A stretch of 64,000 nucleotides of DNA from Elymus sibiricus (lineage: Eukaryota; Streptophyta; Magnoliopsida; Poales; Poaceae): NCBI GenBank assembly GCA_039707655.1, contig CM077671.1, forward strand, positions 370,885,220 to 370,949,219, written 5' to 3'. A model generated the notes under the pieces. It saw only the letters and a list, made by a program, of their open reading frames with translations. It made no database searches and was not told the DNA's origin. Of the stretch, positions 11,165 to 21,223 are shown in pieces. Position 1 is the stretch's first letter, and every line of letters starts with the position of its first letter. A program made the position numbers and the translations under genes.

Positions 11165-12014
11165 TGACGCTCATTCTGCACTGTGATTGGCTGGATTTGA
11201 AAACTCTCGGTTTCCTTTTTTCGCTTGATTTGTTCTCTGCTCGAGGGTGGGTTGCCATGCATGCGTTGGGTTGTGGTAAAGAACCCGTTGGACCGTTGTA
11301 CCGACCGATGTCCATCGTTGTTCGCTGCCCCGAGCCGTGAGCCTTGCATGCATGCGCACGCAGCCGTATCGAGCCTACGTTGCATGCGCTCTATAGCCCT
11401 GAAATGTCGCATTATAGCTATTGATTGAGACTGTGGTTTCCCACGCGTGTACACTACCCCCCACCCATGAACGGACAACGGCAGAGTGCAGCACTTGTTC
11501 ACATTTGACCCCATTAATGCCACGGTGATTAACACGTCCCACTACAGCTATTTAAGCCGCCTATCATATTCCTATTCCTCTCACACCTCATACATCTCCC
11601 ATCTTCCATCTGGCCTTGCTCTTCTTCACCACAAATAGCTCCGAAGACCAGCAGAACAAACCCGCCGCAACCATGCAGTACAACGGGCCAACCTACCGCA
11701 TGCCCACCACCGTGCCGGGGATGCTATACCCCGACGGGGTGTATGTTGAGCGCACCTTGCGTGTGTGGTCCATGTCAAGGTGGAGGGGCGCAAGAGACTT
11801 CACCGACTTCTTCCTTGCGGCAGGCTACTGCCACCTCCCTCGGAGATCTCCAAGGATGTACCGAGTCAAGGAGGCCACCCACAATGGGGTTGTGGTTGCT
11901 ATCCTTGCCCACTTCACCAACACCTTCGATGCATTCTACCTCCTCGGCCGCGTGTTCTGGTGTGGCTGCGAGTTCATCGCTTTCACCACCCACAACATCT
12001 TCACGGACTACACC

Positions 12015-15000
12015 TGTGACACCCTGTTGACAACTTTTTCTTTTCAAAATCATTTGGATTTTATTTGCAAACTTGGTTGACTTTCAAACCTTTTCAATTG
12101 ATTTGGATCTGTGAATCTTTAAATCTTTTCTCAAGTAACCCAAAACTCTCCTCATCTTGCCAAAACCTTTCTGCACATCTCCTGGATCAATTTCCAATAT
12201 TTTATCTTTTCCACTAAACCCTTTTCTTTATTTGGGAAATTATGTCACCACTATGGGTTGTGAAGCAACCTATAGTTTGGATGATCAATAAATTCCCAAA
12301 CTTTTTCCACATCTTCTCATCATCATATGATTCCATAATCTCCAAAAATATTCCATTGTCCAATGCAAAGTTTGGGCCAGAAAAATTATTTCATTTCTGG
12401 TCAGAATCTGTGCATTGTGAAGCAACCTCATTTTTCCTATCTTAGAAAATTCTCAATAAATTCCCCAAGCTCCTAGGGATCCTATATAGCCTTAATATCC
12501 AAAAACATCATCTGGTCCAGCACAATTTTTGAGCAGCAGGACCCTGTCAAGTTTCTGCTTATTTTGAACCTTTGTGAAGGAAGTACAAGCTAGGGGTGCA
12601 CAATTGATCTACAACTTTTATGGCATGTGTGCACTACTAAATAACTTTCCTCCACCAAGTTTCATCATTAGCAGAGCATCCATGTGAGTTCCACAAGCTC
12701 ATTTAGATTCTGGACCAGAATGGTGGTTTCCAAAGGAACTATGTTCAAATCTTTTTCAAATCTCTCCAAACTTTGCCAGTTTACAGTCCTTCCAAGATAG
12801 ATAACACCAGACATATCCACTAGCTCCATCTCTATCTCTTATTCCCTCCAGAACCTCCCCAAGTTGGCAGTCAGGAACTGTTGGTGAAGCTACCTCACAT
12901 CTCAGTGGCTTACTGGGCAAGCCAGTGCCACGAGGAGGTTCCAGAGTGCAAGGACAGCACTCCAGACATGGCCCGGTAGGCCAGCTCGCACCGCGTGTGC
13001 CCGTGCACATGGTGACCGCGTAGCCAGCCTGCCAAAACCGCGCTCTGGGCGCCGGCAGGCTCGGGTCTCGTCGGAGGTTGACGGCCGCGTGGCCGTACCT
13101 TGTCCAAGAGTGCCGACATCGTCCTTGCTCTCCACCTGGACCCTCCAGACCCTTCTCCCTCGCCGGAATAGCCCTCGGCGGCCGCCACGATGCTCGGGAA
13201 CTGTGGCGCCCGTGCGGCCACAGTGGGTGAGCGGGTCGTCGTCTTCCTCGCGAGCCGTCGCTTCGCCATTCAATGCCTCTGCCCTCTTCCGTCTCGTCGC
13301 CGCTTCCAGCCAGCCAGCGCATCGTACTGGCGCCAGCGACGTGGCCGAGCCTCGCCGCTTCGGGAGAGATCGTCGCGCTTGCCTCCCGCCTATTTAAGGC
13401 TGCGCCCAGCCTCTCCGAGCTCCTCACCTCTTCCCCTCCACCTCCAATTGGCCTCCTGAGAAGCGAGCCACGGCCGAGAGGCCCTCTGGCCTCAAAATCT
13501 CACCGGAGCTCCGCCGCATGTAGCCACCTCGCCTCCAGCATCTTCCCTCCACCCCAGCCCCAATTGACCTCACCCTCGAGCTCAGGGCATCCCCCTGGTG
13601 CTCCCCGACCTCCTGCCCAAGCCAACCATCGCCGGAACCACCATCTCCGATCCCACCCGAGCGCCGCCGCCGCCGGAGACGAAGGGGACGACGTCGTCCG
13701 ACCATCTCTAGTCAATCCACGGGTACGTACGTGCTCGCCGCCGAGCGCCCGTTCCATTCCTATAGTCGCCCGACCCCACCGCCGCCTCTATCGCCGGCGA
13801 CCATCGCCGGAGTGCCGCGGTGCTCTGCTCCCTCCTCCCTCTCTCTGTTTAAACCAAGCCGGCCCCACCTGCCAGCGGCTCAGGCCCGCGCCCAAAGCGG
13901 TATAAGTGGAGGCGCCCCTCCACTTTACGCCTTTGACGTGGCCGGCTGGGTATTTTTCTGTTTTCTGTTTAAATTCATTTTTAATCCAGAATTTTGACCA
14001 AACTTTGACCCTGAATAACTTTTAATCTACAATCTCAATTCAGTTGATTCTTTTTGCATTGTGTTGGTACTGAACCCTTTTATTTTCTGACAAATTTTGG
14101 TATTTTTCCACTACTCATAGAATTGTTGGTGAACAGAAAAGCATTATGTGACATTTTCCTTTGCACTTTAAAAATATTTTTAGAAGGAGATTGTGGTGCA
14201 TTTGAAGACCAAGAGTGTTTGAACAACCCAACAGAGCAAGGCAAGCCAGGATACCCATTTCATGAAGCATTCCAATAGCATTGCATATTCTAATATTATG
14301 CTTATTTAGTTGCTTTGAGATAATTCATAGAATAAATTAAGTAGATAATGGCATGTTGTGATAACCACTATTTTACTAAGTGACTTAGTGGTTGATCTTG
14401 AGTCACCTGTCCGGGCTTACCCGTGCAACCACATTTGCCGGTATGGGACGGCCTTGACTTGGCCTGGCTGCGTGATCTTTCACCGGTACCTCCAAAGAGG
14501 GAGGGCTATGCGCGCGTGCTACCCTGATCAGGTAGGCGGCGATAATCCTGTGACCCCAGTTGTTGTTTATTTGTGCCGGCGTCCCCGTTTGGGACAGTTT
14601 TGTTTGGCCACGATGGTGGCAGGTGTCATGGGGTCACAGGGGCCACCCAGGGCAGGCCTGCGGGGGAGGATGAATGCTAGAGGTACGATGAGAGAGTCAC
14701 GGGTCAGGCAGGTTTCGTTGAAGCAACGCTGGTCCACCCGAAGGGGATCACGAGGTCGGGTGCTTCATGGTGTGGGTAAAGTGCGCAACCTCTGCAGAGT
14801 GTAAAAATCTATTCGAATAGCCGCGTCCATGGTATTGGACAGCCCGTCCAGACCTTAGTAAATGGTCAACTGTATCAATGTTAGTAATGATGGAAGAACT
14901 CTTCGTATGGTCGGAAGTACTCGATGACTTATGAGTATTCCGAGGGTTGTGGGACAACCCGATTGAGAGTAAGTTAATGACCGGTGCAGTAAGTGAATTG

Positions 15001-15444
15001 CTTAAGTATTTAACATGTGATCGCCATGCTATTGTTTGCTGCATTACTTGGTTGTCGTGAGCTTGCAAGTACATTCAAAGTACTCACCTGGCGTATCATG
15101 CCAGATGCAGGAGAAGCCGAGGACGGAGGTCATGATGGTTCGTGCTACGCTAACTAGGATGTGTCCACAGCAGTGTCCCTGTGGATGGAGTTGCCGCTAT
15201 GATCCGCTACGCCGTACAAGTACCTAGTAGTTCCGAGGCCCTGCTGTGTTCCATAAATAATGTGGATACTGTCATAGCACCGAGGGTGCCTTTGGCCTCG
15301 TTAGCATTGTAATTATGAGCTTGTACCCATCAGCTATCAATAAAGTTCAGTTCTGTTCTATACCAAGTTGTTGTGTGTTTCCAGAAGACATGATCTCTGG
15401 GTTGGAAACACTGGTAATCCGGTTCTCTGAGCCGGGGTGCCACA
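12015..15444 (+). repeat. Gypsy 5' LTR
   Basis: 3430 bp. TATA-like TATTTAAGG at 13391-13399 marks the likely U3/R border and AATAAA at 15339-15344 the polyadenylation signal. The GC-rich part 12950-13920 is open in several frames on both strands, but this follows from composition. Relative to the partner LTR a few bases are lost near its start (CCCTGTTGAC versus CCCTGGTTTTTGAC). Confidence 0.92.
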
Positions 15445-15449
15445 ACGCT

Positions 15450-15462
15450 TGGTATCAGAGCC
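15450..15462 (+). other. Primer binding site, tRNA-Met
   Basis: TGGTATCAGAGCC lies five bases after the LTR end and is complementary to the 3' end of initiator methionine tRNA. Confidence 0.9.
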
Positions 15463-15609
15463 AGGCTGACTGTAGGACACCCTAGTTAACCTGCACTAGA
15501 ACCGCGATTAGTATAGGACGTTGAGTGTGCATATTGTTTGTTGCATTTGATTGTTGCATGGCATGCATCATGATTCATTGTTTCACTAACCGTGGCATTG
15601 TGAGTGTAG

Positions 15610-16446
15610 ATGGCACCAGTTCCATACCACTACCATTTTGAGCCTGCACCATCCATCTTTCCAGTACTGCTCTGGAACGTCTGGCTTCGACTTTACCCCC
15701 ATGGCGAAGATCCAGTGTACCAGGTGTTTCGGGAGCAGCTTGCTGAGTCAGTCTATGAGTACCACGCAGAGGCTTTTCTGATCGCGAGCTTGGACCTTGG
15801 TAGCTACTCCCGCTCTACCAAGGGCGGAACGGCTTCCACCCCGGAGTTGGCGATCCAATTTGCTGCGATGGAGGCTCTCACTGACCTGCGCTTCCACGAG
15901 GTTGAGATGCAGACTCGTCCAGGTTTCTTCCACTATCCCACCCTGTCGCCGATGACAGGGCGAGTCCTTTTTGCGCGAATTGACCCGGCGTGTGACCGTG
16001 CGACTTCTGTTCTGGCACGTTATCTGAACGCCAGTTATCGCACGATCATATCCTTGGCTGAGGAGCTGTCTCGTGTCCAGGGGGCACTTGCAGCCATGGC
16101 TCCAGTTCCACCTCCACCTCAGCCTATTTTTTCACCTATATATCCACCACCAGTTCCACCTCCACCCAGGTTTGAGGCTCCTTCTAGCTCTACCGTGCCA
16201 CCAGGCTTTTCGTCTGGCAGCCGTCGTGAGACCCTGGCAGAGTGGGCCTCACTCCTAGCCACTCCAGCTACTCCGATGCTGAGGCGTCATGCTCCTTCTA
16301 CCCCGGAAGGAGAGCCGTCCCAGCAGCGTCGTCGTGTTTCCTTTGATCCGGAGGATGAGATCCACATCATCAGTTCTGACTCCGACTCAGTCTCAGATGA
16401 CGAGGAGTCTTCAGTCTGCCAGTGTTCGTGCCATCCACGCCACTAG
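15610..16446 (+). CDS. Accessory ORF upstream of gag, unknown function
   Basis: An uninterrupted 278-residue ORF starts 165 bp after the LTR and ends about 180 bp before gag, in another frame. Residues 45-100 read YEYHAEAFLIASLDLG...TPELAIQFAAMEALTDLR, a strand-strand-helix pattern that loosely resembles a double-stranded RNA-binding motif. The middle (160-200) is proline-rich (PVPPPPQP, PPPVPPPPR), and the end is acidic and serine-rich (SSDSDSVSDDEESS) with a small Cys cluster (CQCSC). Chromoviruses usually have no ORF in this place. It has no stops although pol has three, which may mean selection or chance. The function is unknown; the RNA-binding idea is speculative. Confidence 0.65.
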   Translation: MAPVPYHYHFEPAPSIFPVLLWNVWLRLYPHGEDPVYQVFREQLAESVYEYHAEAFLIASLDLGSYSRSTKGGTASTPELAIQFAAMEALTDLRFHEVEMQTRPGFFHYPTLSPMTGRVLFARIDPACDRATSVLARYLNASYRTIISLAEELSRVQGALAAMAPVPPPPQPIFSPIYPPPVPPPPRFEAPSSSTVPPGFSSGSRRETLAEWASLLATPATPMLRRHAPSTPEGEPSQQRRRVSFDPEDEIHIISSDSDSVSDDEESSVCQCSCHPRH

Positions 16447-16621
16447 AGTAGAGGCTTGAGTTATTATGCATGCATCTTTGCATATGTCAACTGTCGTATG
16501 AGAAGTCTAGCATGATATTCCCCTACTAGCTTGCCATGTATGATGTTGGGTTATCTTTTATAATTATGTTGTTTGCTTTATTCGCCTTTTTCGCGTATTT
16601 TCTTTCTGGTGTCATACCCAT

Positions 16622-17824
16622 GTGTTTCCCTTGCGGATGTTGCTCATCGATTCGGTATTTGGCAATGGGAACAAATTTAGGATGAAGGGAAGTTGTAGCC
16701 AAGGTGGCGATGGAACCCCCGTTTGTCGATCCGCCAAACAAGCAGGACAGCCACCAGAAGATTTACCACCTCCACCGCCTCAAGCACCGATCACTGATCA
16801 GATTATGAGAACGTTTGAGGAGAAGAGAAACCAGGACCTTATGGAATTTCTGAAAAGCATGCGGACCATGGTGGGTCAGAACCACAACCACAACGGAACC
16901 TATTCCAGATTGTCCGATTTCCAGCGCACCAAACCACCCAATTTTGGTCAAGCTATGGACCCGATAGAAGCGGATGATTGGCTAAGGACTATAGAAAAGA
17001 AGTTGGAAATAGCCTGTTGCGAAGAATCCGACAAGGTTCCTTTTGCCACCCACTACCTGGAAGGGCCAACAGCTATCTGGTGGGACAATACAAAGGCAAC
17101 ATGGTCTTCTGAAGAAGAAATCTCCTGGGATAAATTTAAGGAGTTATTCCGCAAATACCACATTCCCACCGGCATAATGAAGGTGAAGGAGAGGGAGTTC
17201 CTCGCTTTGACACAAGGAAATATGTCGGTAGCAGAGTACCTAAACAAGTTCAACAATCTGTCCCGGTACTCTACCTATGATGTGGCCACCGAGGAAAGAA
17301 AGATAGATCGGTTCTTGGGAGGACTGAATCACGCCCTCCGTTGTCAGCTTTGCATGCTAGATTTTCTGGACTTCCAAACTCTGGTAAACAAGGCCTTTAT
17401 AGCCGAACGGGAACATAAGTCCGGATATGACAACCACAAGAGGAAGTTTGAACCCAAGAAGGACAACCGTGAGCAGGTTACACAGAAGCCACGCATCTGG
17501 CAGCCAGGCTCATCTGAATATAAGCCCACCTGGAGCAGTGGCAACAACAACAACAACAACAAGACCGTGAGTCAGACCAAGACCTTCGGCAAACAACCAC
17601 TGCTAGAGGATTGCCGCCGCAACAACACATGTTTCACTTGCGGCCAGAGCGGACACTACTCCAAACAGTGCCCCGCCAACCACGGGAAGCCGTCTTCCGA
17701 TGTCAAGCTGCAGGTCAACACTATTGGACGCCGCCCCAATCATAACTTCAGCCACAGACGCGTCCATCATATCTCCGCTGAGGAAGTCTGCGAAGCTCCA
17801 GAAGTAGTCCTTGGTATGAGTTAA
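16622..17824 (+). CDS. gag: Gypsy gag polyprotein
   Basis: A 400-residue frame. The retrotransposon gag core spans roughly residues 100-230 (DWLRTIEKKLEIA, AIWWDNTKA, FKELFRKYHIP, SVAEYLNKFNNLSRY) and a CCHC zinc knuckle CFTCGQSGHYSKQC follows near 340, with an Asn-run linker (GNNNNNNK) between. The true start may be a later Met, since the first 50 residues do not look like gag. The frame ends at TAA 17822-17824. The protease continues in another frame right after it, so gag and pol are separated by a frameshift that is more likely a mutation than a programmed one. It would form the capsid of the virus-like particle. Confidence 0.88.
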   Translation: MFPLRMLLIDSVFGNGNKFRMKGSCSQGGDGTPVCRSAKQAGQPPEDLPPPPPQAPITDQIMRTFEEKRNQDLMEFLKSMRTMVGQNHNHNGTYSRLSDFQRTKPPNFGQAMDPIEADDWLRTIEKKLEIACCEESDKVPFATHYLEGPTAIWWDNTKATWSSEEEISWDKFKELFRKYHIPTGIMKVKEREFLALTQGNMSVAEYLNKFNNLSRYSTYDVATEERKIDRFLGGLNHALRCQLCMLDFLDFQTLVNKAFIAEREHKSGYDNHKRKFEPKKDNREQVTQKPRIWQPGSSEYKPTWSSGNNNNNNKTVSQTKTFGKQPLLEDCRRNNTCFTCGQSGHYSKQCPANHGKPSSDVKLQVNTIGRRPNHNFSHRRVHHISAEEVCEAPEVVLGMS

Positions 17825-20800
17825 CAACATACCTGCAGTAATTTTATTTGATTCTGGGGCTTCCCATTCATTTATTTCGCGGAGTTTTGCCACCTTGCAC
17901 AAATTTTTCCCTTCGCTCCTTGACAAAATCATGGTGGTACAATCCCCTGGCTCCTTGCTCAAAACAAATCTGATATATAGAGATCTGGAAATCTCGATAC
18001 ATGGAATAAAATTTCCAGCTGCACTCATTGCCATTGAATCCTCGGGATTGGACGTAATACTGGGAATGGACTGGTTGACACCACATCAGGTGTGCATCAA
18101 TTGTGCCAGCAGGACAGTGACACTAGTTAACCCAGCAGGACAAACAGTCCAATTCCATGCCAGCAAGATGATGTCGAAGAAGGGAATGGCATACCAAACT
18201 ACCGCCATGGATATGAACTTGATTCCGGTAGTTTGTGAATTTCCGGACGTATTTCCTGAGGAACTACCAGGAATGCCACCCGACCGGGAATTGGAGTTTG
18301 CAATTGAAGTGGTTCCCGGCACTGCTCCAATTTACAAGAAATACTATCGTATGCCAGGTCCAGAGTTGGCAGAGTTGAAGAAGCAGTTGGATGAATTGCT
18401 GCAAAAAGGGTACATTCGCCCAAGCATCTCGCCATAGGGATCACAAGTGCTCTTTGTTAAGAAGAAGGATGGGAGTCTACGAATGTGCGTACACTATCGC
18501 CAGCTGAATGAGGTCACCATCAAGAATAAGTACCCGCTCCCTCGCATTGATGATTTATTTGACCAACTAAACGGAGCACGGGTATTCTCCAAGATTGACC
18601 TTCGAACCGGATATCATCAGCTAAAAATCCGAAAAGAGGATATACCCAAGACAGCGTTCACCACCCGATATGGTCTGTATGAATTTACAATCATGTCATT
18701 TGGATTGACGAATGCTCCAGCCTACTTCATGAGCATGATGAACAAAGTCTTCATGGACTTTCTGGATAAATTTGTGGTGGTGTTCATCGATGATATCCTG
18801 ATATATTCCAAAGATGAAGAAGAGCATAAACAACACCTCCGTGCTGTTTTGGAAAGGTTAAGAACTCATCGTCTATATGCCAAATTCAGTAAATGCGAAT
18901 TTTGGCTTAAAGAGGTGGGATTTCTGGGGCATATTCTGTCAGAACAAGGGGTAGCCGTCGACCCCAGCAAAGTAACTGCAGTGCTGAATTGGAAGACACC
19001 AGCCACGGTGACCAAAGTCCGTAGCTTCCTGGGATTGGCCGGCTACTACCATCGTTTCATAGAAGGCTTCTCCAAGATAGCTAAGCCACTGACAGAATTG
19101 CTAAAGAAAAATCAAAGGTTTGCCTGGACGACGGAGTGTGATAGCAGCTTTCTAGAGCTAAAGACAAGGCTAACGACAGCACCTGTCTTAGTCCTTCCAG
19201 ACATCCACAAGAGCTTTGACATATACTGCGATGCTTCCAGACGAGGAATCAGCTGCGTATTGATGCAAGAAGGAAAGGTTGTAGCGTATGCATCCAGACA
19301 GCTATGACCTCATGAGGAGAACTACCCCACGCATGATTTGGAATTGGCAGCTGTGGTTCATGCCCTGAAGATTTGGAGGCATTATCTCATTGGACAACGT
19401 TGTGAAATATACACAGACCATAAGAGTCTCAAGTATATTTTCACTCAACCAGACATGAATCTCAGGCAGCGAAGATGGCTTGAACTGGTCAAGGACTATG
19501 ACATTGGAATAAACTATCATCCGGGAAAAGCTAATGTGGTCGCGGACGCTCTCAGCAGAAAGCAAGGCACCGTGAATGCACTAATGGGAAGTATGCATCC
19601 AAGGCTACAAGAGGAATTCGCTGAGCTCAACATGGTGCTATGCGGCCCAATTACCCCGGATACTTTGGAAATTACTCCAACGCTTATGGAAGAAATCAGA
19701 AAGGCCCAAGAGTCAGATGAAGGAATAAAAGAGATCAAGGAGATGATTCTGAAAGGGAAGGCCAAATCCTTCCGCGTGGATGATCAGGGCACCCTATGGT
19801 TTGAGAAACGAATATGCGTGCCTGATCAGAACAACCTGAGGCAGCAAATACTCAGGGAAGCTCATGAGTCCGCATACTCTATCCACCCGGGAGGCACAAA
19901 GATGTATCAGGATCTGAGAGAGACATTTTGGTGGCCAGGGATGCGAAGGGATATAGCATACTATGTCGCCTGCTGTGATATCTGCAACAAGGTCAAGGCG
20001 GAACACCAGAAAGCCGCTAGGCTACTGCAACCTTTACCAGTTCCCCAGTGGAAGTGGGACGACATATGTATGGACTTCATTGTTGGACTACCCAAATCAT
20101 CAAGAGGCAATGATGCTATCTGGGTCATTGTGGATATACTCACAAAAGTGGCTCACTTTATTCCAGTAAAGACCACTTTCAACGCAAATCAGCTGGCACA
20201 GCTCTACATGTCCCGGATAGTCAGCCTCCATGGAGTACCCAAGTCCATCACCTCAGACAGGGGTTCCCTATTCACCTCAGCATTCTGGCTACGATTGCAT
20301 CAAGCCTTGGGAACCATGCTAAAGCATAGCACAGCATACCATCCGCAGACAGATGGACAGACCGAAAGAGTTAACCAGATACTGTAGGATATGCTTCGGT
20401 CCTGTGCTCTTACCCATGGACCCAAATGGGAAGACAGCTTACCCTATGCGGAATTCTCCTATAACAACAGTTATCAGTCAAGCTTGAAGATGTCACCGTT
20501 TGAGGCACTCTATGGGCGGAAGTGCCGCACCCCCTTAAATTGGTCCCAGATAGGAGATAGCCATATCTTCAGCACGGACTTGATGCTCGAGGCTGAGAGA
20601 CGGGTCAAGGACATTCAGGAGCGTCTTCGGGCAGCCAAGTCCAGACAAAAGAGCTACTATGACCCAAAGCACCGAGAAGTGCCTTTGAGCCCGGAGAATA
20701 TGCTTACCTGCGAGTAACCCCCATGAAGGGAGTAAAGAGGTTTCATACCCGGGGAAAGCTTAGACCAAGATATATCGGTCCCTTTCTAGTGGTTGCTAGA

Positions 20801-21223
20801 AGAGGCAGAGTAGCATACCAGCTGGAACTACCACCAGAACTGTCTGAAGTGCACGATGTTTTCCATATATCACAATTAAGAAAGTGCATTGCACCACCAA
20901 TCAAGCAAGAGGATATGAGTGAGCTAGAGCTGGCTAAAGACCTGACTTACGAAGAGAAGCCAGTCAGGATCCTGGATGAAATAGAAAGAACTACCAGGAG
21001 TAAGGCAACCAGGTTTTACAAAGTGCTATGGGAGCACCATACTGAGGAAGAAGCTACCTGGGAGAGAGAAGATTTTCTAAGATACGCGTATCCATACTTG
21101 TTCCCTGAGCAACCGAATCTCGAGGACGAGATTCATCCTAAGGGGGGTAGGTTTGTGACACCCTGGTTTTTGACAACTTTTTCTTTTCAAAATCATTTGG
21201 ATTTTATTTGCAAACTTGGTTGA
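17825..21223 (+). pseudogene. pol: Gypsy pol with chromodomain, multiply broken
   Basis: From 17825 to 20717 a single frame carries protease (LFDSGASHSFIS), reverse transcriptase ([22 protein letters not shown]), RNase H ([14 protein letters not shown]), a zinc-binding domain ([12 protein letters not shown]...CDICNKVKA) and integrase core ([31 protein letters not shown]). Stops lie at 18435-18437 (TAG), 19305-19307 (TGA) and 20385-20387 (TAG). A one-base loss near 20685 shifts the frame, and the end (20723-21223) holds the GPF/Y-type region and a chromodomain-like segment (PVRILDEIERTTRSKATRFYKVLW). The frame runs a little into the LTR. Chromodomains target such elements to chromatin. Confidence 0.9.
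21138..21153 (+). other. Polypurine tract
   Basis: CTAAGGGGGGTAGGTT directly precedes the 3' LTR and primes plus-strand synthesis in such elements. Confidence 0.85.

Larger units (their letters stand above)
10712..11672 (+). promoter_or_regulatory. Promoter region of the interrupted orphan gene
   Basis: Non-repetitive sequence between the gypsy LTR and the orphan ORF. It holds telo-box sequence (AACCCTAAACCCTAAC, 10726-10741), two GATCCGCG reverse octamers, two ATTGG (inverted CCAAT) boxes near 11052 and 11182, a TATA-like TATTTAAG at 11549-11556, and a short C/T-rich leader. The first ATG in frame is at 11616; the one at 11673 has the better context (GCAACCATG). Confidence 0.6.

Noticed and set aside
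12756..13905. Long overlapping frames on both strands (223 and 210 codons) as host genes
   Set aside because: They lie inside the gypsy LTR, recur at the same place in the other LTR (21899-23048) and follow from GC-rich composition; the LTR TATA box sits within them.
15450..15462. Methionine tRNA gene
   Set aside because: Only the complement of the tRNA 3' end is present, directly after an LTR; it is a primer binding site.
17815..17830. Programmed frameshift between gag and pol
   Set aside because: No slippery heptamer with a following structure was seen; with three stops and another shift in pol, a simple indel is more likely.
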